A DNA stretch of 64,000 bases from Psychrosphaera haliotis (GTDB lineage Bacteria; Pseudomonadota; Gammaproteobacteria; Enterobacterales; Alteromonadaceae). Shown in pieces: positions 50,352 through 59,701 of this stretch. The notes below the pieces were generated by a model. The model saw only the letters and a program-made list of their open reading frames with translations. It was not told the origin of the DNA and searched no databases. Numbering within the stretch: position 1 is the first letter of the stretch; every line of letters starts with the position of its first letter. Made by a program: the position numbers and the translations under genes. The DNA is taken from the NCBI RefSeq assembly GCF_039523615.1, contig NZ_BAAAFQ010000001.1, forward strand, positions 124,001 to 188,000, in the 5' to 3' direction.

Positions 50352-53300
50352 ATGATCCGTAGAATTCCCGCTCAAAAAACGTTAGACCCAGTTGTTGCTG
50401 ACTTCTGTTCGTTATTATCAGAACGAAGCTCATCATATTGTGGTGACATTGAGACAAGTTACGGCTCTCGATTATCCCAGTCTACGGATAACAGTATTTA
50501 CCAAGCCATTCCTCAAGCAATCTTATTCCCTAAAACTAAAGCTGATGTTTTAGCAATAATGTCGGCAGCAAACAAAAACGAATACAAGCACTTAAAGTTC
50601 ACACCAAAGGGCGGTGGTACGGGCACTAATGGACAGTCACTAACTAATTACATAGTTGTAGATATGTCTCGTCATATGCGAGAGATAATCGAAATAAACG
50701 TTGAAGAAAAATGGGTCCGTGTACAGTCAGGTGTTATCAAGGATCAATTAAATGACTTTTTGAAGCCCTATGGTTTCTTTTTTGCACCAGACTTATCTAC
50801 TTCAAACAGAGCTACCATAGGCGGTATGATAAATACTGACGCATCTGGTCAAGGTTCACTCGTTTATGGCAAAACTAGTGATCATGTTATAGAGCTAGAT
50901 GCTGTCACTGTTTCAGGGCACAACCTTTCTACCAAAAAAATGTTAACGTCTGAAGCATTGAAGATTGCGAACAGCGATGATCAAAATGCAAAAATTTACC
51001 GCCAAGTTTACGAAACATGTTTTTCACAACGAAATAAAATCCTTGAAACGTTTCCAAGATTAAATCGCTTTTTGACCGGCTATGATTTAGAGCATGTTTT
51101 TAACGACGATTTAACTGAGTTTGACTTAGGAAGGGTATTAGCTGGTTCTGAAGGTACATTGGCGTTTATAACAGAAGCAAAGTTAAATATAACGCCTATC
51201 GCAAAATTCAAAACCATGATTAATATCACCTACGATAGTTTTGATTCGGCTTTACGTAACTCTCCTTTTTTAGTCGACGCAAAAGCAACATCAGTTGAGA
51301 CCATTGACAGCACAGTTCTGAACCTAGCGAAACAAGATGTGGTTTGGGCGGACGTAGCAGATTTGATTATAGAAAAGCCTGGTAGTGTTGTTGATGGCTT
51401 AAATATTGTTGAGTTTAATGACGAAGATGATCAGAACCAAACGGCGAAGGTTTCAAGCCTGTGTAACCGATTAGACGATTTGATTGCCAAGCAGCAATCC
51501 GGTGTTCTCACTTACAGCGTGACAAATGACCGTGCAGACATGGGCCGAGTTTATGCCATGCGTAAAAAATCAGTGGGCTTACTAGGTAACGTTCAGGGAG
51601 ATAAAAAGCCGATCGCTTTTGCTGAGGATACAGCAGTCCCACCAGAGAATTTAGCAGATTTTATCTCGGAATTTAGGGCTGTACTGGATAAACATAATTT
51701 AAAGTATGGCATGTTTGGCCATGTAGACGCGGGGGTGCTTCATGTGAGGCCTGCGCTTAACATGATGGACCCAGAGCAAGAGAAAGTCTTACGTAGTATA
51801 TCTGATGAAGTCGTAGCACTTACGGCTAAATATAATGGTCTAATGTGGGGCGAGCATGGAAAAGGTTACCGTAGTGAATATGGCCCAGAATTTTTTGGTG
51901 CTGAATTATTTAATGAACTGAGAAAAATAAAAACTGCATTCGATTCTAAAAATAGACTAAACCCAGGTAAAATTTGTACGCCGTTAGATTCAAACGAAAA
52001 ACTAGTAAGCGTAGATAGCGTTAAACGTGGGAAGTTTGATAGCGAAATACCTATTGAGATTAGACAAGAATTCCCTCAAACAATAAATTGTAATGGTAAT
52101 GGCTTATGCTTTAATTACGATGAATCTAGTGTGATGTGTCCCTCTTATAAAGCAACACGCGATAGACGTTTTTCTCCAAAAGGACGTGCAACGTTAATGC
52201 GAGAATGGCTTCGCCTTCAAGGTGAAAACATGTCTCCATCAAATATGATGCTTGCTAAAACAACACTGATAAACTTATTGTGGCTACCATATAAGGTCGT
52301 TTTTTCTATTGGTAAAAAGCTAGGCATGTATGACTTTAGTCATGAAGTAAAAGACAGTATGGATGCCTGTTTAGCTTGTAAAGCATGCACATCTGCTTGT
52401 CCGGTAAAAGTTGACGTACCAACCTTTAGAAGTAAATTTTTAGAGGCATATTACTTAAGATACTTGAGACCTATTAGCGACCATTTAGTATCGAATGTCG
52501 AATTAATGATGCCGTTGTTATCTAAGCAATCAAGGTTGTTCAATGCGTTAACGCATAATCCATTTAGCCAGTTTTTAATAAACAAAGTAATCGGTTATGT
52601 GGATGCTCCTAAGCTATCACCTCATCCTACTCAACGCATTGATAAGTCTTTCTTTTACAGTGAAACGCGTTACCAAAAACTATCTAGTGAAGAGACTAAA
52701 AATGTTGTTTTTCTAGTACAAGACGCATTTACCTCAAGCTATGAATCGCAACTGTTAGCGGATACCGTTATTGCGTTAAATGGCTTAGGTTTTTATCCAC
52801 TGATATTACCTTTTCAAGTGAATGGCAAAGCCCAACATATTAAAGGTTTTTTAAATAGATTCGAAAAGTCAGCTAGAAAGGCCACCACGTACTACAACAA
52901 AATAGCTAAGTTTGGTCGACCTATGATTGGCTTAGATGCATCGATGGCACTCGTATATCGTGACGAATATACAAACCTTCTTGGTTCAAATAAAGTTAAC
53001 TTTAAGGTAGAGCTCCTTGGTGAATGGCTGATGAGTCAAATATCTAATATTGATTTACCAATGAAGGAGGCGAAGGCAAACTCAATTTACTCAGTACTTA
53101 ATCACTGTACGGAAAAATCATTAATAAACGACAGTACTTCACATTGGCCAACAATATTTTCTCAGCTAGGTTTAGAGGCAGAGTCTGTTAACACCGGTTG
53201 TTGTGGTATGGCCGGAACGTTCGGGCATGAGAAAGGCAATCAAACCGTTTCGAAAAGCCTTTTTGACGCTAGCTGGAAGCCCGTTTTAGACTCAAGACCA

Positions 53301-53408
53301 AAAGAACAAATATTGGCAACGGGTTTCTCTTGTCGTTGTCAGTCTAAACGATTTGCGGAAGCCAGTCTTAAGCATCCAATACAGATTATTGCTGATTTAC
53401 TTAAATAG
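50352..53408 (+). CDS. ydiJ: YdiJ-type FAD/iron-sulfur oxidoreductase (D-2-hydroxyglutarate dehydrogenase-like)
   Basis: A 1018-residue protein, the same length as E. coli YdiJ. Order: FAD-binding PCMH domain (FTPKGGGTGTNGQSL, GGMINTDASGQGSLVYGKTSDHV), FAD-oxidase C-terminal domain (FGHVDAGVLHVRPAL, WGEHGKGYRSEYG), iron-sulfur segment (NCNGNGLCFN, CLACKACTSACPVKVD) and C-terminal cysteine-rich CCG domain (TGCCGMAGTFGHE). Homologues oxidise D-2-hydroxy acids, with D-2-hydroxyglutarate the best supported substrate. ATG 50352 is chosen by alignment; an upstream extension to 50250 would overlap the previous gene and has no match. The ribosome site is weak. Confidence 0.93.
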   Translation: MIRRIPAQKTLDPVVADFCSLLSERSSSYCGDIETSYGSRLSQSTDNSIYQAIPQAILFPKTKADVLAIMSAANKNEYKHLKFTPKGGGTGTNGQSLTNYIVVDMSRHMREIIEINVEEKWVRVQSGVIKDQLNDFLKPYGFFFAPDLSTSNRATIGGMINTDASGQGSLVYGKTSDHVIELDAVTVSGHNLSTKKMLTSEALKIANSDDQNAKIYRQVYETCFSQRNKILETFPRLNRFLTGYDLEHVFNDDLTEFDLGRVLAGSEGTLAFITEAKLNITPIAKFKTMINITYDSFDSALRNSPFLVDAKATSVETIDSTVLNLAKQDVVWADVADLIIEKPGSVVDGLNIVEFNDEDDQNQTAKVSSLCNRLDDLIAKQQSGVLTYSVTNDRADMGRVYAMRKKSVGLLGNVQGDKKPIAFAEDTAVPPENLADFISEFRAVLDKHNLKYGMFGHVDAGVLHVRPALNMMDPEQEKVLRSISDEVVALTAKYNGLMWGEHGKGYRSEYGPEFFGAELFNELRKIKTAFDSKNRLNPGKICTPLDSNEKLVSVDSVKRGKFDSEIPIEIRQEFPQTINCNGNGLCFNYDESSVMCPSYKATRDRRFSPKGRATLMREWLRLQGENMSPSNMMLAKTTLINLLWLPYKVVFSIGKKLGMYDFSHEVKDSMDACLACKACTSACPVKVDVPTFRSKFLEAYYLRYLRPISDHLVSNVELMMPLLSKQSRLFNALTHNPFSQFLINKVIGYVDAPKLSPHPTQRIDKSFFYSETRYQKLSSEETKNVVFLVQDAFTSSYESQLLADTVIALNGLGFYPLILPFQVNGKAQHIKGFLNRFEKSARKATTYYNKIAKFGRPMIGLDASMALVYRDEYTNLLGSNKVNFKVELLGEWLMSQISNIDLPMKEAKANSIYSVLNHCTEKSLINDSTSHWPTIFSQLGLEAESVNTGCCGMAGTFGHEKGNQTVSKSLFDASWKPVLDSRPKEQILATGFSCRCQSKRFAEASLKHPIQIIADLLK

Positions 53409-53429
53409 AATTACTAGGAATAGGTATAG

Positions 53430-54092
53430 ATGGACCTTACAAAATATGCACTAGAGTTTGTTACGATTGCAATAGCACACATTTTTGCTGTAGCGAGTCC
53501 AGGACCTGACTTTGCAATTGTCATGAAACATTCTATTCAATACGGTAAACGAGCCGCATTAATAACGTCAGTAGGTGTTGGGACGGCGATATTCATTCAT
53601 GTTGCTTATGCATTGGCTGGTATTGGCTTGATAATCAATGCAACGCCTTGGTTATATGATGTGTTGATCGTTATTGCTTCGTTGTTTCTCATTAATATAG
53701 GTTTAGGCGCGATACGTTCTAAAGCACATCTTCAAACAAACAACGAAAGTCAGCTAAAGGCAACTAGTATTTCTGATAAAAAGGCCTTTGCTTTGGGATT
53801 TATGACTAACGGACTTAACCCAAAAGCGACACTGTTCTTTCTATCATTGTTTACTGTTGTGGTTTCGTTAGAAACGCCATTAATTATCAAAGGGGCGTAC
53901 GGTGTTTATTTAGCTATTGCGACTACCGCCTGGTTCTGCTGTTTGTCTTTGGTGCTTTCTAAAGAGTCTGTAAGGAAGTTGTTTAGCAAGAATGCCTACT
54001 TATTTGATCGAGTAATGGGGTGGGTATTGATATTGTTAGCGATAAACATACTAATAAGTGAGTTTGGTTCGCGAATTATAGGCTTGTTCTAA
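53430..54092 (+). CDS. LysE/RhtB family amino acid exporter
   Basis: A 220-residue inner-membrane protein with six hydrophobic helices and the family signature AVASPGPDFAIVMKHSIQYG in helix 1, plus GFMTNGLNPKATLFFLSLF in the middle. The family exports basic or neutral amino acids and homoserine lactones by proton antiport. The specific substrate is unknown. It follows ydiJ by 21 bases and may be cotranscribed; AGGAATAGG precedes the ATG at 53430. Confidence 0.92.
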   Translation: MDLTKYALEFVTIAIAHIFAVASPGPDFAIVMKHSIQYGKRAALITSVGVGTAIFIHVAYALAGIGLIINATPWLYDVLIVIASLFLINIGLGAIRSKAHLQTNNESQLKATSISDKKAFALGFMTNGLNPKATLFFLSLFTVVVSLETPLIIKGAYGVYLAIATTAWFCCLSLVLSKESVRKLFSKNAYLFDRVMGWVLILLAINILISEFGSRIIGLF

Positions 54093-54117
54093 ACGTTGGT
54101 TGTAGAACGTTTTAAAT

Positions 54118-54149
54118 GAGCCCAAGCACTGTTTCTAACACTTGGACTC
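54118..54149. terminator. Hairpin between the LysE and DUF2884 genes
   Basis: GAGCCCAAG (54118-54126) pairs with CTTGGACTC (54141-54149) with one mismatch, between two convergent genes. The T-run is short, so this is a weak terminator candidate. Confidence 0.5.
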
Positions 54150-54182
54150 TTTAGAGGCTATATATCTAGGTTTCTTAAGCGT

Positions 54183-54962
54183 CTAATTTTTATGCTTAAC
54201 ATCGATTAAATCAAAGGCAGCTAAGTCTGGATGTGCAGCTTGTATTTGTTTCTCTAGGAAAACTAACTCTTCAACTTTATCGCAAACTATATCCGCTTTC
54301 TCTTCTAACAGTTCCGCTCTGGCCTCAATTTCCTGCTCAATGTTTGCTTCTAAATTTTCTAGTTCAGTAAAATCAGTATCGCCATTTGCTATAGCTTCGC
54401 CTAGCATTTTAAACACGCCGCCAATTACTGAAGGTAGAGCTTGCTCAACTACTTCGCCAATTGCTTTGTCCAACTCTTCATCTGCAAAGTCCATATTAAA
54501 TGAACCTTCTTCAAAAGTGTAATGTCCGTCTTGGTTGGCAAATTTCTCCTCTAGACGTTCTTTTACATTGGCTAATTTTGAATCTAGCTTTGTTGAATCT
54601 CCAAACTGGCCTAAACCTGCATTAATTCCGTCAAATGCAATACCGACTGCTTCTAAAGCAATTTCCGTAATGGTAGGTATTAGCGAACGGGTTTCGTTTG
54701 AAAAGCGACTAACAAGCTCATTATCAGATGCGTTTAATTTAATTTGTTCGCCTTTATAAAAAATAGTGTCATTGTTATAAATATCATAAATAGTTTGGTT
54801 ACCTTTGATCACTAAAATGTGTTCAGGCGTGATAGACACTTTGTTCTTAAAGGTAACATCACATTGTTCGGTAACAATGCCGTCGTTATTAGCAAAAGTA
54901 GCACTCGAAACTAACAATGCTGGCGCGGCAATTAAGCCAAAAACTAAAGATGATTTTTTCAT
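54183..54962 (-). CDS. DUF2884 (YggN-like) secreted protein
   Basis: A 259-residue protein with a signal peptide (MKKSSLVFGLIAAPALLVSSA, cleavage after TFA). The mature part begins with a cysteine-containing beta segment (EQCDVTFKNKVSITPEHILVIKG), then YDIYNNDTIFYKGEQIKL and a long helical, acidic half with a second Cys in ADIVCDKV, perhaps disulfide-linked to the first. This agrees with DUF2884/YggN. Periplasmic; function unknown. Ends 90 bases from the convergent LysE gene. Confidence 0.85.
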   Translation of the reverse strand: MKKSSLVFGLIAAPALLVSSATFANNDGIVTEQCDVTFKNKVSITPEHILVIKGNQTIYDIYNNDTIFYKGEQIKLNASDNELVSRFSNETRSLIPTITEIALEAVGIAFDGINAGLGQFGDSTKLDSKLANVKERLEEKFANQDGHYTFEEGSFNMDFADEELDKAIGEVVEQALPSVIGGVFKMLGEAIANGDTDFTELENLEANIEQEIEARAELLEEKADIVCDKVEELVFLEKQIQAAHPDLAAFDLIDVKHKN

Positions 54963-55191
54963 TTTATTTCCAATTTAAATTTTAATTATTCTAAATACTG
55001 GGTTTAGTGTATCAAGCATTGTGCCATTTCCTTATACCTAGGCTGATTAGGGGATTCAAGCGTTTTGAGTATGTTTGTAAGTTTTGTTAATTGTAATTTG
55101 TTGGTGAAAAGGACTAGTTATTAGTAATTTTGCCCATATCTAAAGTATCTGATTTTATTTGTTTTAAAAGTGTTCAAACAACAGTTTATGC

Positions 55192-55222
55192 TTGGCGTAA
55201 CCAATGAGCATAGTGGTATACT
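55192..55222 (+). promoter_or_regulatory. Candidate promoter of glnS
   Basis: An extended -10, TGGTATACT (55214-55222), with a TTGGCG 19 bases upstream (55192-55197). The start codon lies 33 bases beyond the -10. The rest of the 293-base gap from 54963 shows nothing else. Confidence 0.6.
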
Positions 55223-55255
55223 CAAACTAATTCATAGAATAATAAGGGTTTAAAA

Positions 55256-56923
55256 ATGGCGGATACTGAGAATCGCCCATCGAATTTCATTCGCAACATT
55301 ATAGATGCGGATTTGGCGGCTGGTAAGCATAAAACGACACATACTCGGTTTCCACCTGAGCCGAACGGTTTTCTTCATATAGGTCATGCTAAATCTATCG
55401 TATTAAACTTTGGTATTGCCCAGGACTATAATGGTCTTTGTAACTTACGATTTGATGATACGAACCCAGAAAAAGAAGACATTGATTACGTTAATGCCAT
55501 CAAAGAAGACGTAAATTGGTTAGGCTTTAAGTGGGACGGTGACATTTGTTATTCGTCAAACTACTTTGATCAATTATTTGGATATGCAGAAGAGCTTATT
55601 AATAAAGGGCTTGCTTACGTAGAGTTTTCTAGTCAAGAAAAAATACGTGAAATGCGCGGTTCTTTAAAGTCGCCTGGCCAAAATAGTCCTTATAGAGAAA
55701 CATCACCAGAAGAAAACTTAAAACTATTTCACGAAATGAGAGATGGTAAGTTTAAAGAAGGCGAATGTTGTTTACGTGCCAAAATTGATATGGCCTCTAG
55801 CTTCATCTGTATGCGCGATCCAGTTATTTATAGAATTCGATTTGTAAATCATCATCAAACCGGTGACAAGTGGTGCATTTACCCAATGTATGACTTCACG
55901 CACTGTATTTCCGATGCATTAGAAAACATTACGCATTCTCTTTGTACACTAGAATTCCAAGATAACAGGCGTTTATATGACTGGGTATTGGACAATATTT
56001 CAATAGAATCACGCCCTCATCAGTATGAGTTTTCAAGGCTAAACCTTGAGTATACTCTTATGAGTAAACGTAAATTAAATACGTTAGTGACAGATGGCCA
56101 TGTAGAAGGTTGGAATGACCCTCGTATGCCTACAATAGCTGGCCTAAAGCGCAGAGGTTATACACCTGGTTCAGTAACGGAATTCTGTAAGCGAATTGGT
56201 GTTACAAAAGTAGATAATATGGTTGAAATGGGCATGTTAGAAGCTTGTATCAGAGAAGATTTAAACGAAGCTGCGCCAAGAGCGTTGGCAGTAGTTGATC
56301 CTATCAAGCTTGTGATTGAAAACTTGCCTGATGGACATGTAGAGTGGATTGATGCGCCAAATCACCCAAATAAAGAAGAAATGGGTACACGCAAGGTTCC
56401 ATTCAGTAAAGAGATTTACATCGAACGTGAAGACTTCCGTGAAAGTGCCAATAAAAAGTATAAGCGCTTAGTAATAGATAAAGAAGTTAGATTACGCAAT
56501 GCCTACTTTGTAAAGGCCGTTCGCTTTGATCAAGACGAAGAGGGTAACGTAACAACAGTTTACTGTGAATATGACCCTACAACTCTAGGTAAATTACCTG
56601 CGGATGGTCGTAAAGCTAAAGGTGTTATCCATTGGGTTTCAGCGTCAGAAGGCGTAGAAGCAGAAATTAGAGATTACGATCGTTTATTTACGGTACCCAA
56701 TCCAGCTGCAGAAGAAGATTTTACAACGGTTCTAAACCCAGAGTCTTTAGTCATTAGAAAAGGTTATATAGAGCCTAGTCTATTGAATGCAGAAGCACAG
56801 CAAGGTTATCAGTTTGAGCGTCTGGGTTATTACTGTTTTGACGGAAAAACTAACGACGAAGGAAAGATGATATTCAATAAAACGGTTGGTTTAAGAGACT
56901 CTTGGGGCAACGGTGACAAATAG
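55256..56923 (+). CDS. glnS: Glutaminyl-tRNA synthetase
   Basis: A 555-residue class I synthetase (E. coli 554) charging tRNA-Gln. The HIGH motif is FPPEPNGFLHIGHAKS and the KMSKS-type motif is TLMSKRKL; FDDTNPEKE and the C-terminal anticodon-binding barrels are also recognisable. It is the glutamine form, not GluRS, by the PEPNGFLHIGH version and the full-length C-terminal part. AAGGG precedes the ATG. Monocistronic, with its own promoter and terminator. Confidence 0.97.
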   Translation: MADTENRPSNFIRNIIDADLAAGKHKTTHTRFPPEPNGFLHIGHAKSIVLNFGIAQDYNGLCNLRFDDTNPEKEDIDYVNAIKEDVNWLGFKWDGDICYSSNYFDQLFGYAEELINKGLAYVEFSSQEKIREMRGSLKSPGQNSPYRETSPEENLKLFHEMRDGKFKEGECCLRAKIDMASSFICMRDPVIYRIRFVNHHQTGDKWCIYPMYDFTHCISDALENITHSLCTLEFQDNRRLYDWVLDNISIESRPHQYEFSRLNLEYTLMSKRKLNTLVTDGHVEGWNDPRMPTIAGLKRRGYTPGSVTEFCKRIGVTKVDNMVEMGMLEACIREDLNEAAPRALAVVDPIKLVIENLPDGHVEWIDAPNHPNKEEMGTRKVPFSKEIYIEREDFRESANKKYKRLVIDKEVRLRNAYFVKAVRFDQDEEGNVTTVYCEYDPTTLGKLPADGRKAKGVIHWVSASEGVEAEIRDYDRLFTVPNPAAEEDFTTVLNPESLVIRKGYIEPSLLNAEAQQGYQFERLGYYCFDGKTNDEGKMIFNKTVGLRDSWGNGDK

Positions 56924-56952
56924 ATTCACAAGTAATTCTATTTGATGAAAAC

Positions 56953-56980
56953 AAAAAAGGAGGCTCTAGCCTCCTTTTTT
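56953..56980. terminator. Bidirectional terminator between glnS and ttcA
   Basis: AAAAAAGGAGGCT and AGCCTCCTTTTTT form a near-perfect palindrome around a short centre, 30 bases after the glnS stop and 23 bases from the end of the convergent ttcA. Confidence 0.93.
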
Positions 56981-57002
56981 AATGAGCGAAACTATTGACG
57001 CT

Positions 57003-57896
57003 TTAAACGTGGGTCACATCGATAATTAGAGACTCATCTATATTTGAAGAAGACACAGTGGCTTCACTAAACTCATATTCTTTGCGTTCTTCGCTACGAT
57101 CAATAGGAAGGTTTTTAAAATCAAAAAGCTCACCATCGGCTAATTGACTTAAGCTCACGCTTTTCATTGAGTTAAAGATATTTTCTATTCTACCTGGCGT
57201 TTGGTTATCCCACTCTGTCAACATCGCTTTGATAGACTGACGTTGCAGGTTCTCCTGAGAGCCACAAAGGTTACAAGGAATGATAGGGTAAGCTTTATGC
57301 TCAGCGTATTTTATTAGGTCTTTTTCACGACAAAATGCTAATGGGCGAATAACGACATTTCTTTTATCATCAGACCTTAACTTTGGTGGCATAGATTTTA
57401 ACTTTGCCCCGTGAAACATGTTTAAGAACATTGTTTCTACCATGTCATCCATATGATGGCCGAGAGCAATTTTAGTCGCTCCAATAGACTCTGCAAAAGA
57501 ATATAAAGTTCCTCTTCTTAGTCTTGAACATAATCCGCAGGTTGTTTTACCTTCAGGTACTTTTTCTTTTACAATTGAGTAGGTATCTTTATCTACAATA
57601 TAGTAAGGGATATCTAAAGACTCAAAATAGGCAGGCAATATATGCTCAGGAAACCCTGGCTGCTTCTGGTCTAAGTTTACTGCAATTATTTTAAAGTCGA
57701 TAGGCGCAGACTTTTGCAGTGCAATCAGAATGTCCAACATAGCGAAGGAGTCTTTTCCGCCGCTAATGGCCGCCATCACAACATCAGACTCTTCAATCAT
57801 ATTGTATTCAGCTATTGCTTTACCCACACGATTACGTAATCTTTTCTCAAGTTTATTTTGCTCGTGGATAGCTTTTCTAGGGTCTGTATTGTTCAT
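57003..57896 (-). CDS. ttcA: tRNA 2-thiocytidine biosynthesis protein TtcA
   Basis: A 297-residue ATP-dependent enzyme that thiolates C32 of certain tRNAs using a 4Fe-4S cluster. The PP-loop is SGGKDS (45-50); the cluster cysteines are Cys120 and Cys123 (TCGLCS) with Cys208/Cys211 (CNLC). GHHMDDMVETMFLN is the usual adenylation-site motif. The acidic C-terminal tail of about 30 residues (VSSSNIDESLIIDV) is variable in the family. It follows uspE on the same strand, as in Shewanella. Confidence 0.95.
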   Translation of the reverse strand: MNNTDPRKAIHEQNKLEKRLRNRVGKAIAEYNMIEESDVVMAAISGGKDSFAMLDILIALQKSAPIDFKIIAVNLDQKQPGFPEHILPAYFESLDIPYYIVDKDTYSIVKEKVPEGKTTCGLCSRLRRGTLYSFAESIGATKIALGHHMDDMVETMFLNMFHGAKLKSMPPKLRSDDKRNVVIRPLAFCREKDLIKYAEHKAYPIIPCNLCGSQENLQRQSIKAMLTEWDNQTPGRIENIFNSMKSVSLSQLADGELFDFKNLPIDRSEERKEYEFSEATVSSSNIDESLIIDVTHV

Positions 57897-57955
57897 GTTA
57901 AACTGCGTCTAATATAAAAGGGCGCCTATTTTACCTATGCCTGCCGATTTAACAA

Positions 57956-58879
57956 CTATTTGATCGGACAATCAAAGTCCGATGGCTTAATGGCTAAAAG
58001 GTCACAGTTAATGTTATCCATCACATGTTCTGCGGTATTTCCAATAAGCGCAGCGGTGATACCTTGACGGCCAACAGTTCCCATAACCACTAACTCAGCG
58101 TCTAAATCTTTTGCTACTCTAGGTATAACATCTTCCGGCATACCTTCTATCACATGGCATCGAGTGCTAGGTACCTGATGTTTGTTCGCTAAGCTCTCCA
58201 TGGACTTCACATGGAAGCTTTTCATAGTTGAGTTATATTCATTAGGATCAAACTCAGGAATTTCCACTGCTATGTTAACAGGCGTTGGAGGGTAGGCATT
58301 CATAAGGTGTGTATCAGATTCTAATAAGTCAGCCATGCTGATTGCATTGCTAATAATTAAATTATTTAAGTCTTGATGTTGTTCGTCTTCCACTCCAGCA
58401 CTAACGGCTGCTAATACTTTGCCATGCGCTGGCCATGCGTGTTCTTTAACCAGTAACACTGAAACAGGGCACTTTCTAAGTAGGTGCCAATCGGTAGGAG
58501 TAAACAGTACGGACTTTAACGTGTCGTGGCTATGCGTTCCTTTGATAACTAAGTCATAGTTACCGTCAATGACTTCTTTGATTATGCTTTCGTAGGGGCG
58601 ATTGTGCCAAACAACTTTACTTAATACTTTGATATCAGTGTCGTTCTCTTTTACTAAACCTTCTAACCACGCAGTTCTATCTGCAATTACAGCGTCTCGC
58701 ATGTTATGACGTTCATCTGAAGACAACATTGTCGTCATTTCGTAAGAAAAATCATAAATGGAAAGAAATAGAGTGATGCTAATCGGTTGCTTTTCGGCAA
58801 GTTCTAAGGCTCTTGAAAACGCCTTTTGGTCATCTTCTGTGGGGTCTATTACAACTAAAACATTTTTAAAATTATTCAT
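57956..58879 (-). CDS. uspE: Universal stress protein E
   Basis: A 307-residue tandem Usp protein with two domains of about 150 residues. The first opens NVLVVIDPTEDDQKAFSRAL and ends VIKGTHSHD...CPVSVLLVK; the second ends LVVMGTVGRQGITAALIGNTAEHVMDNINCDLLAIKP, an ATP-binding-type GxxGRxG segment. E. coli UspE is induced by stress and affects motility and aggregation. It lies downstream of fnr as in enterobacteria. An FNR-like site 68 bases upstream of the ATG suggests oxygen control. AAGGA precedes the ATG. Confidence 0.94.
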   Translation of the reverse strand: MNNFKNVLVVIDPTEDDQKAFSRALELAEKQPISITLFLSIYDFSYEMTTMLSSDERHNMRDAVIADRTAWLEGLVKENDTDIKVLSKVVWHNRPYESIIKEVIDGNYDLVIKGTHSHDTLKSVLFTPTDWHLLRKCPVSVLLVKEHAWPAHGKVLAAVSAGVEDEQHQDLNNLIISNAISMADLLESDTHLMNAYPPTPVNIAVEIPEFDPNEYNSTMKSFHVKSMESLANKHQVPSTRCHVIEGMPEDVIPRVAKDLDAELVVMGTVGRQGITAALIGNTAEHVMDNINCDLLAIKPSDFDCPIK

Positions 58880-58921
58880 AATCTATCCTTAATTTTCCCT
58901 AACAGTTTAAGTTTAGTAAAA

Positions 58922-58927
58922 ATAATA
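58922..58927 (-). promoter_or_regulatory. Candidate -10 element of uspE
   Basis: TATTAT on the minus strand, 19 bases downstream of the FNR-like box, giving an expected start near 58913. That places the box at about -40, the class II activator position. Confidence 0.5.
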
Positions 58928-58946
58928 GAATTTGGTTATGAAAACA

Positions 58947-58960
58947 TTGAAGTAAATCAA
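58947..58960 (-). promoter_or_regulatory. FNR-type binding site upstream of uspE
   Basis: The minus strand reads TTGATTTACTTCAA, one base from the consensus TTGAT-N4-ATCAA. It lies between fnr and uspE, in the only gap where a uspE promoter could sit. Confidence 0.65.
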
Positions 58961-58975
58961 TAAATGAACGTTCTT

Positions 58976-59701
58976 TTAATTAACTAAGTTCTCAACTTTA
59001 GGGAGATCTAACACGCTAATAAACTTACCATCAATAGCAATAATGCCGAGCTTTTGTAATTTACTAAATATTCGACTCACCGTCTCAACCGTTAGTCCTA
59101 AGTAATTGCCTATTTCAGCACGTGTCATTGGCAACCTGAATGTAGTTGACGACAAATTACGTTCGCTAAATCGATTTGATAAGGTGGAAATAAAACTGCA
59201 TATACGTTGCTCGGCGGTTTTTTTATTGAGTAACATAAACATGGATTGGTCGCTTTTTATTTCGTTACTCATTAAACGTGTTATTTGCTGCCTAAGGTTG
59301 GGCATATGCCCTGAAAGATCTTCAATAGTTGTATAAGGTATTTCACAGACCATTGAGGTTTCCATCGCTTGTGAATAGGTAATATGGCTATTTGTGGAAA
59401 GGGCATCAAAGCCAATAATATCTCCAGGCAGGTGGAAGGCTGTGATTTGTTCAGTACCATCATCGTCCACTAAATAGGATTTAAAGCTACCAGAACGAAC
59501 AGCGAATAAGGTTTTTAGTGGTTGACCCGCATCAAACAGAGTTTGATTTTTTTGATATGGCTTTTTTCGTTCAATTAAATCATCAAGCTTTTCCAGCTCA
59601 CTGTCTTCGAGTGTAAAAGGAATGCACAGCTGGCTTAAATTACAGTTGGTACAGCTAATTGAAAAAGAGCCACAATTATGTTTTTGCTTAGTACCTGTCA
59701 T
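58976..59701 (-). CDS. fnr: FNR family oxygen-sensing regulator (EtrA/Fnr)
   Basis: A 241-residue CRP/FNR activator. The cluster cysteines are Cys17, Cys20, Cys26 and Cys119, with the same spacing as Cys20, 23, 29 and 122 of E. coli FNR; QLCIPFTL follows the third. The effector domain carries GSFKSYLVDDDGTEQI and LPGDIIGFDAL. The recognition helix GLTVETVSRIFSKLQ has the Glu and Ser-Arg contacts for TTGAT sites. It overlaps the preceding assembly gene by four bases (ATGA). Neighbours are its classic targets and partners: cbb3 oxidase genes and uspE. Confidence 0.96.
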   Translation of the reverse strand: MTGTKQKHNCGSFSISCTNCNLSQLCIPFTLEDSELEKLDDLIERKKPYQKNQTLFDAGQPLKTLFAVRSGSFKSYLVDDDGTEQITAFHLPGDIIGFDALSTNSHITYSQAMETSMVCEIPYTTIEDLSGHMPNLRQQITRLMSNEIKSDQSMFMLLNKKTAEQRICSFISTLSNRFSERNLSSTTFRLPMTRAEIGNYLGLTVETVSRIFSKLQKLGIIAIDGKFISVLDLPKVENLVN

